Positions 18,501 to 30,792 of a DNA stretch of 64,000 bases are shown in pieces; position 1 is the stretch's first letter; the number at the start of each line of letters is the position of its first letter. Position numbers and translations under genes: made by a program. Origin of the DNA: Ascaris suum (lineage: Eukaryota; Nematoda; Chromadorea; Rhabditida; Ascarididae); assembly GCA_013433145.1 (NCBI GenBank), contig CM024175.1, positions 9,346,516 through 9,410,515 of the forward strand. The letters run 5' to 3'. Below the pieces are notes generated by a model. The model searched no databases. It had not been told where the DNA came from and saw nothing but the letters and a program-made list of their open reading frames with translations.

Positions 18501-19295
18501 AATAAAAAGCTGATTGCGTGCATAATAAGAAAATAAGACATCCATCTTCTATAGTTGAAAGAGAATATCAGATGTAACGGTGTGATGAAACAATTGCATG
18601 TCAACAAACAATTCCCACCAGTGAAAAGGACTGCGAACAATGCAAAATAGGATAGGTAAATCAATAAGGATTTTGAAATCCTTCTAAATCGTTTGCGATC
18701 CTTTTGCTCGCCAAAATTCTACCTACGGTTGCTTAAAATCCAAATGTTATCGGGCGTTTAAGCCTCAGAAAAGTTGATGCGATGGTGATGGTGCTCAGCG
18801 AAGTGCAACGCAACACCTCTAATTCTCATGGTTAAATCACCGTCGCCAATAAAACTCTGCTTTTCAAGTTGTGCCGAAACTCGAAAATGTTGGTATTTGA
18901 GGTTTGTATGAATAAATAGAAGCAATAAAACCCAATTGCTTTTAAAAATGACCACAAAAATGATTCGTTCGTCTGAGATCCCAGTTTGGTTCAAAATCAA
19001 GTGGTAGTTTCTAATAATAATTGGAAGCGAGTGATTTATAATTGGTAATTTAATCAATCCGACTGGGACGAATGGGACATTGTCATGGAAGTTAGCAAAA
19101 GTATTTCAGCATTTTCGATTATTAATCAAAAATCAACAAATCAATAAATACAACCTTCTAACAAACCAAACTCGATAAAAAACTGGTCGAACATAGGAGA
19201 GAAAAGTGATAAAAACAATAAAAACCGCCATTACACTATATTCATATTCAACTAAAAAAGCGAAAAACTGACGTATCCATGAACAGAATGATAAC
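15501..19295 (-). CDS. Nematode chemoreceptor-like 7TM GPCR (C-terminal exons)
   Basis: Minus-strand exons in order: 19155-19295 (tentative), 18368-18683, 17353-17497, 16216-16316, 15501-15656, about 285 residues. Phases fit at each join. The 18.5-kb exon holds three hydrophobic spans; the first ends in TCNCFITPLHLIF...YRRW, which lines up with the TM3 end of nematode serpentine receptors (LNRF...FPL...RxW). TM6 follows a basic loop (TTEQQQRRRLISLIVYSSLP). TM7 ends LVALAPYRTAVMRIF, the family's Pro-Tyr-Arg equivalent of NPxxY. These features recall the srv/sra-type chemosensory receptors of sensory-neuron cilia. The Arg of the TM3 motif is replaced by Cys. The N-terminal spans were not resolved. 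The weakest joins are the GTTCGT donor at 18367 and the TTTAG acceptor at 18684. Family call is by motif memory only. Confidence 0.72.
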
Positions 19296-20520
19296 CTATA
19301 AAGAAAACAGATAAAATATTCCTAGAAGCCATGCATTAGCTAAAATATAACCCGTGATTATATCGCATTACATGAAAACTTCTCAGAAAAAAAAAAAGAA
19401 TCGAGATGTGGCGCTCATTTCGTTCTCATAAATTTTAAAGCCATTTCAATTTATGATGCAAATTTCTGATGCAACTTTGCATATTATGCGAATTTTTACA
19501 ACAATAAATTGTAAAGGTGTAGTGTTTACATGTTTATATCATCTTTTCGAACAGCTCAGAGAAGCAATAGACTTGATAGGCAAAATTCCTATATTGGCCT
19601 TTCACCTTCTATGCTTAAATCCTTTCCAATTGAGTATCCCTAGTACAAGCTATAGGCACTCAAAGGCATTACAACATTTTCATATTCAAATTTTGGTCGA
19701 AAATTTATTCGAGACGAACCGAGAGCAAACTTTTAAAAAAAGAATTTATGTAACAATTGATAGTGACCGGAAGTTATTCGAATATTTGGCAAACATATAA
19801 TTGATAATAACCGGAAGTCGAAATTGGCAAACAAGTTAGTCTTATGAGTTCGTTTATAAGAAACGCATATAATAGTATTGATTTGTTTGATATGCTTCCT
19901 TATTTATTCTCCAAGAAATGTTAAAAGAAATAAAAGAAGGAAAAATAATCAATCTTTAACCTTGTGCAATTGATAAATGACTCATGAAAATAGCCAATAA
20001 TATGTGCTATAAACTGAATAAAACCCATAAATTCAAGCGGTATAAAAGAGATATATAAGTGTATAGTATACCATTTGAATGAATCATTACCGATATGAGT
20101 AAATGAAATTATAAGTATAAATGTAATTAATAGTAGACGAAAAAATATGAAAATAATATGAATAAGTGAAGAAATATTTATTATGTTTGCTGAAATAATA
20201 TTAAAAATATTATTGCATCATATCTAGTACTATATTGAATATCTCTATGAATTGAATATAAATAAATCGGAAAAATTTATACTAAAATGAACATTTATAG
20301 AAACTATTGAATGATTGAACGAACAAATCTATCAATTATGTGAAATGGATTTGACTTATATGAAAGTTAATGTTCACCTGAATTTTAAAAACTGAAAGAT
20401 AAGAATTTGAAGAATAAAAATGCAATAGCAAATCAAATAACGTTTGCGAATTTATATCATAGAATGTGCTCGATTCAATTCTAAAAGCATCACAATGAAC
20501 GCAAATTGTACAAGAGAGTA
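19296..20520. other. Upstream flank or intron of 7TM receptor
   Basis: AT-rich. The first exon(s) of the receptor should lie here or further right but were not identified. The 115-codon plus-strand open frame at 19453-19800 has no splice signals or recognisable domain. Confidence 0.4.
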
Positions 20521-20544
20521 GATTGCTATAAGGGAGAGTTTTAC

Positions 20545-20947
20545 TTGTTTATTAGTTTAAAACACCGTCATTTGTCTTCGCCTGGCTTCCGCGTTCTCAG
20601 TTGTCCTCCTTAGCAGCAGGTATATCTTATCCAGCTGCCCAATCCCATTGATAGATAGCATAAAGACCTCATAATTATATTGTACTTAGAGCATTTTGTT
20701 TTGGAGCAGTTGAAGAAACTTGATTACTTTAAAATATAGGAGTAAGTCAATTTGCCTTTGACTCAATTCCATTTAGTGGTCTGCCAAGTTTGGGCAAGGA
20801 TTCTTTTCTGTGAACTCAACTGACGATTGGCTACTTGCTATAAGCCGACTTAGATAAGTGATATATACTCCAATATGGGTTATATAACAGCTTACCACAA
20901 AGAAAGAACGCAACGTTATAACAAGGATGATCGTTGCCTGATTCCAT
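20545..20947 (-). CDS. Possible small two-exon gene, unrecognised
   Basis: A minus-strand ATG at 20945-20947 opens 17 codons plus one base, then a good GTAAGC donor (exon 20896-20947). About 200 bases on, a G+C-richer segment encodes ...INGIGQLDKIYLLLRRTTENA... and ends at a TAA near 20545; a weak acceptor (CTCTAAG) gives matching phase 1. Together this would be a protein of about 60 residues with a basic helical end. No family recognised. The first exon could instead be the N-terminus of the 7TM receptor to the left. Confidence 0.3.
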
Positions 20948-21317
20948 CGTGTTCGATGAAGCAATAATAATTTTCATTCGTTTCGGAGAAGATAACGATC
21001 AAAAATGAAATACTACAAAACGAAAAGAATGACACTGAAATGATTGAAAATTGTAGGTGCATATCGAATATTGAAAAAAAATTAACGCTATGAATGATTT
21101 TTTATTCCGTAGATTGCTGCGAAATGATTTTATCTAATTAGGCAATAGCACTAATATTGTATTAAGAAAAAAAAAATGTATTAGCGACAAATAATTTGTT
21201 CATTGAATTTTGTTCATAAATTTTGCACTTATATATTTCTCAGAAAATTCTGAAATGACACCTAAATTTATAACGCTATATATATTTATCGGTATTAATA
21301 ATAAATCTTCTAGTATT

Positions 21318-22337
21318 TTACGCTTGAAAACATCCATAGTATTGTAGTAATTCATAATTCATCAATGCAGATAAAGAGCGATATGCGTAATCGAATTTCT
21401 CAACGTCGAGCAACGGTTTCGATTTTGCTGAAAGAAATTTTGAAGAACGGCAAAAAAAGGGAGAGAGAAGAATGACTAAAAGTTGAATTTTTTTCTCAAT
21501 AAAAGAAATTCTCACATATATTCGACAAGAATGCTTGAGAAAGCGTGTTCTGGATTTATTCATATAAACGCACTCACCAATTAAATCTTCAGAAATACGA
21601 CATTTACGCCCACATATGCGTGCCCTTAGCATAAGGTGCTTTTACACATTATAGCAGAATTTTAATAGAGTCTATCGCTATATTAAAAAAATTTTTTTCT
21701 GCATGAAGAAATAATACATAATAATGGGTATATGCAACCTTTGACCTTCGATGGGTTGAATGTTTGCAAATTTGTATTTAAATCTGGCGTCTTATGTAAA
21801 ACAATCTAATTTTATAAGTATCCCGCGGAAAACGCGACATTTTCAGGATAAAAGGACGAGAATCTATAGGAAATCTTCGTGGAAACTCAACTATAAATCC
21901 TCTTAGTTAGGAAACTATTCAAAGAAACACTAGTAGGGCAGTTGCAACAGCAAGCATTTTGCAGTTCTTTTCTGTAGACCAACCGGTTTCAAAAATTACC
22001 CACGAATAATAGCATAGATGTAGTTGAAGGTCTACAGTTCAATAAAACCGACAGCACATACAAATCTTCCGCAAAAAATTTGCGTCGCGATCAGCAGGTT
22101 GTAAAATATCCTCCTGCATGCAAGCTTGTTGAACTCTTTAACGTTAACAAATACATCTAAATTTGACTTGAAATGCGCATAAAGTGATGTTTCTCTGGAA
22201 ATAAATTCCCCGGAAATTGGAGTAACTGCGATCACCTTTTCCTTCTCTCCCCACTCCCCCACCGCTCTCCTCGGACCTTCCAGTAGTTCCACAATTCTAT
22301 TATCAGCCGAATATACATCGCAAAATTCAATATCCTC
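21318..22337 (-). CDS. 3' end of an unrecognised minus-strand gene
   Basis: Two exons fit in phase. 22277-22337 encodes EDIEFCDVYSADNRIVELLE plus one base. 21318-21427 follows a strong TTCTTTCAG acceptor and encodes ...LLDVEKFDYAYRSLSALMNY... to a TAA stop. The residue pattern looks like a soluble helical protein. The donor GTCCGA is weak and upstream exons are unknown. No domain recognised. Confidence 0.4.
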
Positions 22338-23179
22338 CTTGATAGGAATAAAAGTTTCATTAGGGGAACATATTATTAATTAACCATATTTTACGACGTC
22401 CAGAGGGATGTAAAGTTGAAGCAATGCGTCGAAGAGTCGACGGATGGAAGAGGGAAAGAAAAGCATACGCATGAACTTTGGTTGTCAGAAACCAAAAAAT
22501 ATTATACCTACATACTTTGTGCAAATTTAAAAAAGAAAATCGTAGAAATAAATCATCGCCGCAATTCACTATTTTTCTCGATATCATCGCAACTTTACAG
22601 TTTTCAGCAATGAAGTGAACTATTTTGAGCAAAGTTTGCTTATCGTTTAAAGTTTATGATGGAGTTTGCATTATTTACGATATGAGCCTCAGCTTTAATT
22701 GGCTGAATTTTTTTTTTATTAACAGAATTTTGTCGCAATTGATGTTATCAGTGCAACTTACATAAGCTTCATTTACATTTGTATCATTTTAGACACCTAA
22801 TTGAACGATGTGAATGTCATTAATGCAATAGTGTTTTGGTGTCGTTTGCAGTTGGATTGCCCCCGTTCTATCTCTATTTCCATCAATTAAACTTATCATT
22901 GCACTGCTTTAAATCAGTATATCATAAACGATATTGCAAAGTTTTTATATGCAAATCGTTTAAGTCTCGTTTCTTTGCATAGAATGGTAAATATCTAAAA
23001 TTTCCAATACAAATAATTTGAAAATAAAAACAAAAAAAAGGAAAGCTTGAGCGGTAAATAAAACTCATATTTATTGGTTCATATCACACAATGAAGTAAC
23101 GCTAAAGAAATTTTCCCCTGAAAGAAATCCAGAAAAAAATCAGGAAAATATCAAATATGAGAAAAAAAACAACATGACT

Positions 23180-23335
23180 TTAATGTACATTCGAATCAGC
23201 TTTAATTTGATCAACAATTTTTGTCGGAATCAGACATGAAAGAATTGCATCCATCACTTGATGAGTTTTTTCTTCGGCGATTGCAGTTTCATCTTTTGCC
23301 TGCAACAACAACTCTTCTAAACATTTTAAACAGGA
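23180..23335 (-). CDS. Last exon of an unrecognised minus-strand gene
   Basis: A T-rich acceptor (TTTTTTTTGGACAG) opens 51 codons to a TAA stop, containing CLEELLLQAKDETAIAEEK and a Cys/Leu-rich helix after it. Entry is phase 0. The amphipathic pattern suggests a real helical C-terminus. Upstream exons would lie right of 23335, where an open frame on the same strand is probably the shadow of a plus-strand exon. Confidence 0.45.
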   Translation of the reverse strand, partial: SCLKCLEELLLQAKDETAIAEEKTHQVMDAILSCLIPTKIVDQIKADSNVH

Positions 23336-23401
23336 CTGTCCAAAAAAAACTTAAATCATAAAAAAAGTGTTACAGATACTTTATTGAGGGATAACCTATA
23401 G

Positions 23402-23527
23402 AAACAATGGCTTATAACGACCCTTGTCGCGGCTGCGCTCGAAGAGATAAAAAACAAGTGGGAGTCGAATAAAGCTGCAGAATTAGTTTCTGCAGAAGTA
23501 GTAAGAAAATTGGCAAACAAAGACTGA
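23402..23527 (+). CDS. Possible last exon, plus strand, unrecognised
   Basis: After an ACCTATAG acceptor the plus strand is open for 41 codons to TGA, with TLVAAALEEIKNKWESNK and AELVSAEVVRKLANKD, a charged helical pattern typical of coding DNA. It ends immediately before the repeat-like block that starts near 23530, so it may be the end of a mobile-element polyprotein or of a host gene. Confidence 0.4.
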   Translation, partial: KQWLITTLVAAALEEIKNKWESNKAAELVSAEVVRKLANKD

Positions 23528-23529
23528 AG

Positions 23530-24560
23530 TTGTTGACAGGCACTCAGATATGCTGTGTACAAAAATGCATGAGCGAGCGGTACCAGTGGCACGAAGATGC
23601 CTTTGTCTCCAAACCGCATCAAGACGCAAAGCCGCTATCAACAGATCGTAAAAGTTATACGCCTCAAATTAGCGAAAAAACAACCCTTTTGGAGTCAAAC
23701 AAAGGCACAAGGAAGAGGCGGGCCAGCCATCAGAAGGTGTCAACAAGAAGGCTATATAAGCAAACCCAAAATTTCGGCAATCGTTGAATACTAAATTTGG
23801 ATCGGTGTTGCGACTCCAATATTTTTCACTTATATGTGTCTGATGTGTTCCCTGTCATATTGTAGTGCTGTGCTATGCTGTTCTGATAAAATATTCGAGT
23901 TGTCTATTCGAGTTAGAATGTATTAGAGTATCACGGACATCCCCGATAATCATGTATGAGCTTTCTTTGTCATGTTTTAATCTAAGCATTGTTGGGCTAT
24001 GTACATATCGGACATGTATGCGAATTGTTTAATGGAGCTATAATCTATTACAATATCACGCAATCTCCAATAATTATACGTGAGTTTTCTTAGCCATGCT
24101 TTAATCTATCATCATTACATGCGTCTCAGATAATTAAGTGTTCTTCGTCACGTTTTTATTGTCTATATACGATAATAAAGGTTTAATTACCCAAGTTTGA
24201 GGTGTGATTCACAAAGCAGTGGCTTGGACAGCAAAATCTGATAGTGGTATTAAAAAGACGAACCACCTCAGCGCAAGTGTATATTCTTGGGTAACTGGCA
24301 GAGAGAAGCCAAGGTGATCATTGACGAGCGAAAGGCGTCAATATTTGGTACGGTGTGACAACCAGGCTGGTTGCAGTTAAAAGGAGGTCATTGATCGGGA
24401 ACGTCGACGCCAGCCGTGATCGTGGTTGGATCGACGCCAGTGGACAAAGAGACAACTCGACGGTGGATCAGAGACGACACGCGTCAACACAGAACTGACA
24501 AAGGCAGATAGCGGAAACCGATCGGTGGCTCAGGCGACATCGATCAACAACAGGGACGTA
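23530..24560 (+). mobile_element. Repeat-like block with LTR-type signals
   Basis: A G+C-richer block starts TGTTGACAGG three bases after a plus-strand stop codon. It has a TATA box (CTATATAAG, about 23750), two or three diverged direct repeats (23930 and 24056, about 126 bases apart, sharing TATCACG and TTTTAATCTA-like words), AATAAA at 24174-24179, a TGATTCACA near 24206, then a G+C-rich leader-like stretch with TCGACGCCAG twice (24402 and 24431). U3/R/U5 of a retroelement LTR would look like this, but there is no second LTR copy in the window and no identifiable gag or pol. It could instead be a non-LTR repeat or an RNA gene region. Confidence 0.35.
24180..24201 (+). ncRNA. Perfect SL1 spliced-leader sequence (SL RNA gene or embedded copy)
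   Basis: The 22 bases match nematode SL1 exactly, from GGTTTAATTACC to GTTTGAG, and are followed directly by GT (GTGTGA), as in an SL RNA donor site. AATTACCC of the leader can pair with GGTGTGATT just after it, leaving an 8-base loop, like stem-loop I of SL RNAs. A clear Sm site (ATTTTTGG) is missing; the nearest is ATTCTTGG at about 24282, followed by a possible TGGC/GCCA hairpin. No 5S rRNA gene is next to it, unlike the SL1 arrays of many nematodes. It may be an orphan SL1 gene, a decayed one, or a leader carried in by retroposition. Confidence 0.6.
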
Positions 24561-25436
24561 GGCCTAATTTTTAACAGTAATCATATTTTTTCGTGTTTTT
24601 TTCTTCACTTCTATTGTTTTTTCACGAACCTTTGGGGACAAACTATCCTATCATACATTCAAAAATTGTTGACCATCTTCACACCTTCACAAAATACAAT
24701 CAACATCCCACAAGGGGAGAACTAATAAAAAAGTGTGAGCGGTCAATACAACCCACATGGAGCAAATGCCTTAATTGCTAGCTCCTCTTCCGATTCGAAA
24801 GGAGCTCGAACTTTAGGAATGCGTAGAACCTGTATGAAGATCATGAAGTGAGCCTATCCATACCTGTTCCATGAGGTAGTTATTACTATATGGAATTTTA
24901 TGCACTTTTCATTGGTGATTTTTATCCCTTCCGTTTATGATCTCATTGAAATTTCTCTCATTGATTAGAAAATAAGCTTTTCTTGATAAAATATGATAAC
25001 ATTAAAGCAATGAAGCAAACATGTCGATTGTATTGTTTATTGCTTAAGCAAATTGCACAACTGATAAAATTCATTCGGTTTATTTAGGCGACATTACTCT
25101 TCAACTATTACTTTTTATTACTCTTTAATACTTCACTAATACAATTATTACAATTATTTGTTATTAATCTTCAATGTTAATGTATCGTTAAGATTGCGCT
25201 AATTATCACATATATTCTTAGCATTACTTCCAAATAAGAAAACTAAGTGAATAGGGTCTTTTCTTGCTTCTTTCGATACTAGTTTTAATCAACCTATCCA
25301 ATTCTGTTCTATCTTGTCTAAAAAGTAGAAAACATTCTACTTATTACTCGTCTCTCAACTTGTTTCTATCGTATTTTTAAAATCGATCCATTCTTTCATT
25401 TTTGAAAGTTTTATACATGGAAATTAAATAATCTCT
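24561..25436. other. Spacer 3' of the acidic membrane protein gene
   Basis: Mixed AT-rich DNA with a G+C-richer stretch to about 24850 that may still belong to the repeat-like block. No supported coding exon. Confidence 0.5.
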
Positions 25437-28400
25437 CTAATCATACTCCTCTGAAATTATATAAATCAACAATTTATGTTTCTTAGAAAGAACCTCAGTG
25501 AGAACGATTGCTAGAAGATAAGCGGATAGAAAAATACTGCATAAATTGATTACGACACAAACGGCTATCGATACGGTTAGCAAACCAAGTTTAGCTTTTT
25601 TCATACTTCTTTCACATGCTTCTTCTGATGCCTAAAAATATGACATTTAAATGTAAAATATATCGAAATCATGATCCTGAACTTTCGAAATAAACTATGA
25701 GCTCAAAAAATAAAAAAATTACCACAGCACCTCATTTTTGTTGAGAGCTAAAAGGTGGAGGGGAAGAAGTGAAGGAGAAGTAAGGGAGGTGGTGGAGGAA
25801 ACAACCTATTCTCAAATATACTAGACGAAATTTATGAGAGTTAAGAATTTAAATCAGAGCTGGAAGTGGGGATAGATTTTCAAGAGAATCGATTGACTGT
25901 TGTCACTCATTTAGCCTCCTATAACTTCGATCATTCGATTCATAGTATTCATAGTATTCTTATTCAAGGATGAGGTTTTCTATGAATGTAGCAAATATAA
26001 AAACTATCATTTCCGGTGAATATTCGACGGCAACAGAAATTACATCCATTAATCAATTAACGAAAATAAGCTTTAAAATTTTTTGGTTTAAGTTGACCTC
26101 TTCCGTATCCGAATCGGTTCCATCGATAAATTTGCCCTCAACGAGCAAATAGCCAAGACGCCATCGATGATAGATAGGCATAATTAAGAAAATACCAACG
26201 ATAATAATATACATCACATATCGCATCACGAATTCACGCTCGTATCCTCTTCGACTCGACTTCTCGCTAACACTTTAGAAACACAAGTGACATTGTCGCA
26301 TTGAGAGCATTAGTCTTGGTGCTCTTTTTTTTGGTCTGAAAATATTTAATTTACTTGTAAATTTGCATTTTCTCTAGAATTCAAATTTATTGAGGATTAC
26401 GATGTTCAGCGCCTGGTTGCAAACTTTACGCTCGATTTATTGTCCCGGAAAGCTTAGATATGAAAGCAGATCGATTAATCAGTTGTTGCATTCAATGCTT
26501 TTAATTAGCTGAGCTCCTGCAAAATTTGCCTATTCAAATTTGTGACACAGGTAGAAGTCGAGTATGGAATATTTGAATTCTCCACTCAAAACAATTAACG
26601 ACAGACAAAGGAATTCTCTCCATAGACTCCCTATCCATAGTAAAAGCGATAGGTCTCCAGCGATTTCCATCCAAAGAGTATATTGAAAGGTTCATTTCCT
26701 GTGTCCAGCATGAAACAACTAATGTGGCATGTATGCACGCTGAACTTGCGACACATTCAAGAGAGCGTCCAATAAGATAGTTAACGACAAGTTGCTCTGC
26801 CTATGTTTTCATTAGAACTTGTAATGACGGCGGGAGGGAATTGGTGAGCAGGAAGGGAGGATGGTAACCAGCGAAAAGGAAGTTACTTTCTTCCGGAGAC
26901 AAAGGAAGGGGTAAACAATATATGTTGACGAAGAGGGGTGCAAACAACCGACATGGACACGAGAGATGCCAATTTCACCCTGTTTTGGTATGTTTACGCA
27001 TATATGTGTAACAGTAATGGTTATAAATCCACGACTCTATCACCGATTTCTTTCAACATGAAGATGCACTCACTGTTGATCTCTTATGATTATCATGGAA
27101 AACTGTCACCAATAATAACTTCATTACTAATGCATATTTGCATAGAAATATTTCCATTGTGAAATAATAACTAACTGTAAGTGCATCAATTACCTGTAAG
27201 AAATTTTATTTGAATCAACAAGAACACATGAAAAAGCAAATAAAATTCCGAAAATACTGAACAACAGACCATTAAATAAGCAAACAAATGAAAGACAGAA
27301 CAGTATAATAGCAAAAATAGCCTGATGATTAGAGGTAGCTCATCTCATGCATACGTTCATAAATGACAATGCAATTAACCGATAAATACTATAAAAGCGT
27401 CACAACACGTTCATAAACCAATCTTCACCTCCACAACTCTCATAAAGGTATTGCTGAATGATCTTCGTTTCGCTTTAATGATTAAATCAACAGAACAAGA
27501 ATAAAACATATGCATAAAATACTTATGATAAATAAGAAGGGCGTAGGATAGCTAGAAAGTTGCCTAAAAGGCGTCCGCCACGAAACCCATCTTTGTCCCC
27601 CGCCATAAACGGGGCCTACGAGAGAGGTTTGAGTCAACTCCTATTTAAAACAAACAACTTCCCGAAAATCGAACCTATAAGCTCCTAAGGTTTATTATAA
27701 AATGAAAGGATCTCTCTCGATGATAGCAGTCACCCAATTTCATTCCTACACAACGATATATAAATTAACGATTCTATCAAATAGCTAAATAATTTGAAGT
27801 AAGATCACCGAACCACATTTCGAGGTATAATTTGCTTTTAAGTTGAAATATTTCAAGAAATACGTCTCTTGCAAAAAACTCTATTGACGAACACTCTACA
27901 CGATCCCGCCAGACGTCTATATAGCGTATGCACTGATGCCATAGGCGAAAAGGAGAATTGCCTTAAGCAATTCTCAGGTAAAAATATTTCTTGTACATTC
28001 GTCATCGGATCGCCTCTGCAATATCAAAAACTTTTTTAGAAATTAGTAAAACTTTAAAACCAACTCAAGCGGGAATACGATATTCCCAATTATCACTAGT
28101 TTATTCATAAATATTCGTCAAAACGAAAGTTGTCTTATTATCGGACTTAACTGATATTTTGATTGGCCTATTCAATAGGAAATGCAATGGAAGCGGAAAA
28201 CTTCAACCGATTTAAATGTGCAATAAAATGTATTATCTAAATAATTTTTGAAGTAATGCAACTATTGCAAAACTTACCTGAATGAATTGAATTGATGCTA
28301 CATGAATAATCCATATATAAAATCAATAAGAATTAATACTAAAAATGAACGCTTTAAGTAATGCGAATTCCTACCGTCTTTTTTGATAAGCACTGAATAT

Positions 28401-30705
28401 AACTAATTAGTGCCTACTGATGGCGGTAGGTAGACATCACAGACGAGAAAAAAGAACGACGAGCATAAAACGGCTACCACTATCAGGATCAATCGCTGGT
28501 GTAAACCGCGTTACTAAACAAAACTACCGGCATTATATTATAATGAGTAACACGAGCCTATATCAGCTAGTCACTAATGCCGGTCAAGCCTTTATCAGCT
28601 GATCGCTGATATAAAAAAAGATGGACACAATATACTAGTAAAGTTGAAGATGAAGGCAAGATGTCTCGTGTCAAAAATGACCGTTGGTCATTATAACTAG
28701 TGGCCATTTTTAGCCTAGAAGTGCCAAATGTTCGAACTGAGTGGACTGTAAAGACTCGTTAATGGTTCGCCTTGTAATCTTCTCAGACCTATCTCGTAAA
28801 CATCCATTTGAAATAACCTACCGCATTGAACTGTAGTTTGTTGCTGGCTGCTCGACAGCGTTTCCAGCGTTCTCATACCCAGTACAGGATCCATTTAAAT
28901 CAGACTGAACTAAGTCGTTGACAAGGCTTGACTCCATCACCTACAAATAGAAATCAGTGCAAACAAATATGTAAGCGAAGTTGCCTTATACCACATACAT
29001 AGCTTCCGGTATCAATACCTAACAATTTTCATTTAGTTTCTCTGTGCCACTTCCTCCGTAGGTGTTTCATTCCCATCTCTGCCAAACAGTCCCTCCTCCT
29101 AGAGGCTTCCTTCCACAACGGTTTCTACAGAATGTTCTGAATAAAAGTATAACAAGAAACGATGGATATGGAAGCATGAACGAACAAGATTTCTTACATT
29201 GACATGCGCACTCCAATTGAAACATCCGAGATCGCTAAATGATCGAGGTAGCTTGCCTCCGCCACTTTGTGGATCCATCTCATCTCTCAAACAGCCGGAT
29301 CGAAGCCATGATCCGTTGAGAAACTGCAACAGGATAAATTACACTAAAATTCGTAACGCAAAAGCCTCCCAAGTCTACCTCGAGCATTGCATCCCTTCTA
29401 ATTGACCACAGCCATCTAGAGATGACAACGGATGAGTAAGTTTGGAACGACATCTTCAAACGCTAAAATACCTTAACGACATTTTAGTGAACTACAAAGA
29501 AGTTCGGCATGATAACAATGCGAAGGACCGCATATTTAACAGCGAAACATTTTCGAAAACTTTGCTGAGCAGGAAGTATATTATTCCCTCTCCCCTTCTC
29601 CCCGTCCCGGTCACTGCTTCAGGAGGTTACGGGAACTAGAAAAAGAAATAGGAAAACACGTCAGTACAACTGACACAGAATGAAATTTCTGCAATCCTAT
29701 TCAAGGCAAACTCTCAAAAACAATATAGAAATATCTGAAGCTTTCTGTATATAGAAGTAACCCTATGACGTTCATTATACTCAACAAATATCGTAAGTTG
29801 AACTTACCTGGTTTCCGACTGAAATCGCCAAACAAACAGACAGACAATGAAAGAAGAATATGCATATACACAGAACATACATAGCCTTATTATATTGCAA
29901 ACAAAAAAATGGTAACAAAAGAAACGCGTAAAACGATGCTAAAAGACTTCGATTCGTCGGTTTCCTAGTTTGTAAAAAAAGTGCACAAGAAACTCCTCAC
30001 TGAGTTAAAACTACCTGAAATAAACTTAATTCCGGAATCTTCCATGCCTCACAATTTAAAAACTCCAGACACATAAATAAATCCACATAGATAATGCAAA
30101 CAATGAAACGAAAAAATAGGATATTTCACCTCATCCAACGGATCTGTCCTTCGGTTCTGTACAAAACTCATCGAATCTGGTGATCGAGATTCTTCAGGTG
30201 GCTGATTTCCATCGGAGCTAACCGTACTTAGCTGAATGTCTTGTGAGTATTCTATCACCTGGAAGCATTGAAATAAACACAAAAACAAATCCAAGGTTAA
30301 TAAACTGCTTAACTACACAAAATAATGAAAGCAATATTTCTATACAATAACTACTCCATCACAAAATTATATAGCAGATAAAGAAAGCAAGTCATATAAG
30401 TGGGCAATAGAGTAGATAATATGAAGGAATATCTCATTCTATAGGAAGCAATCTTCTGACTAATCACAAAGCGGCATTTGACATCAAATAATGAGCAGAA
30501 ACTGTAAATAATAAACCATTGTCGGCTTGGAGGTCACTGATTCTTGAAGGCAACACTGTTCACAACGTCCCCTCAACATAGCCCTAGACCTTGCACTTCT
30601 TCAGCATCACTTCACATCGAAGTGCTTCGCAAATTAACCGTAACAAAGTTGCAGCTTTAAATTTTAGGAGACTCACAGTAACGCATATTGTATCCTCGCG
30701 TTGCA

Positions 30706-30792
<87 letters not shown>

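Noticed and set aside
23356..23622. Minus-strand 88-codon frame joined to the exon at 23180-23335
   Set aside because: Phase would fit, but the plus strand in the same place has a more protein-like frame; treated as a shadow though not excluded.
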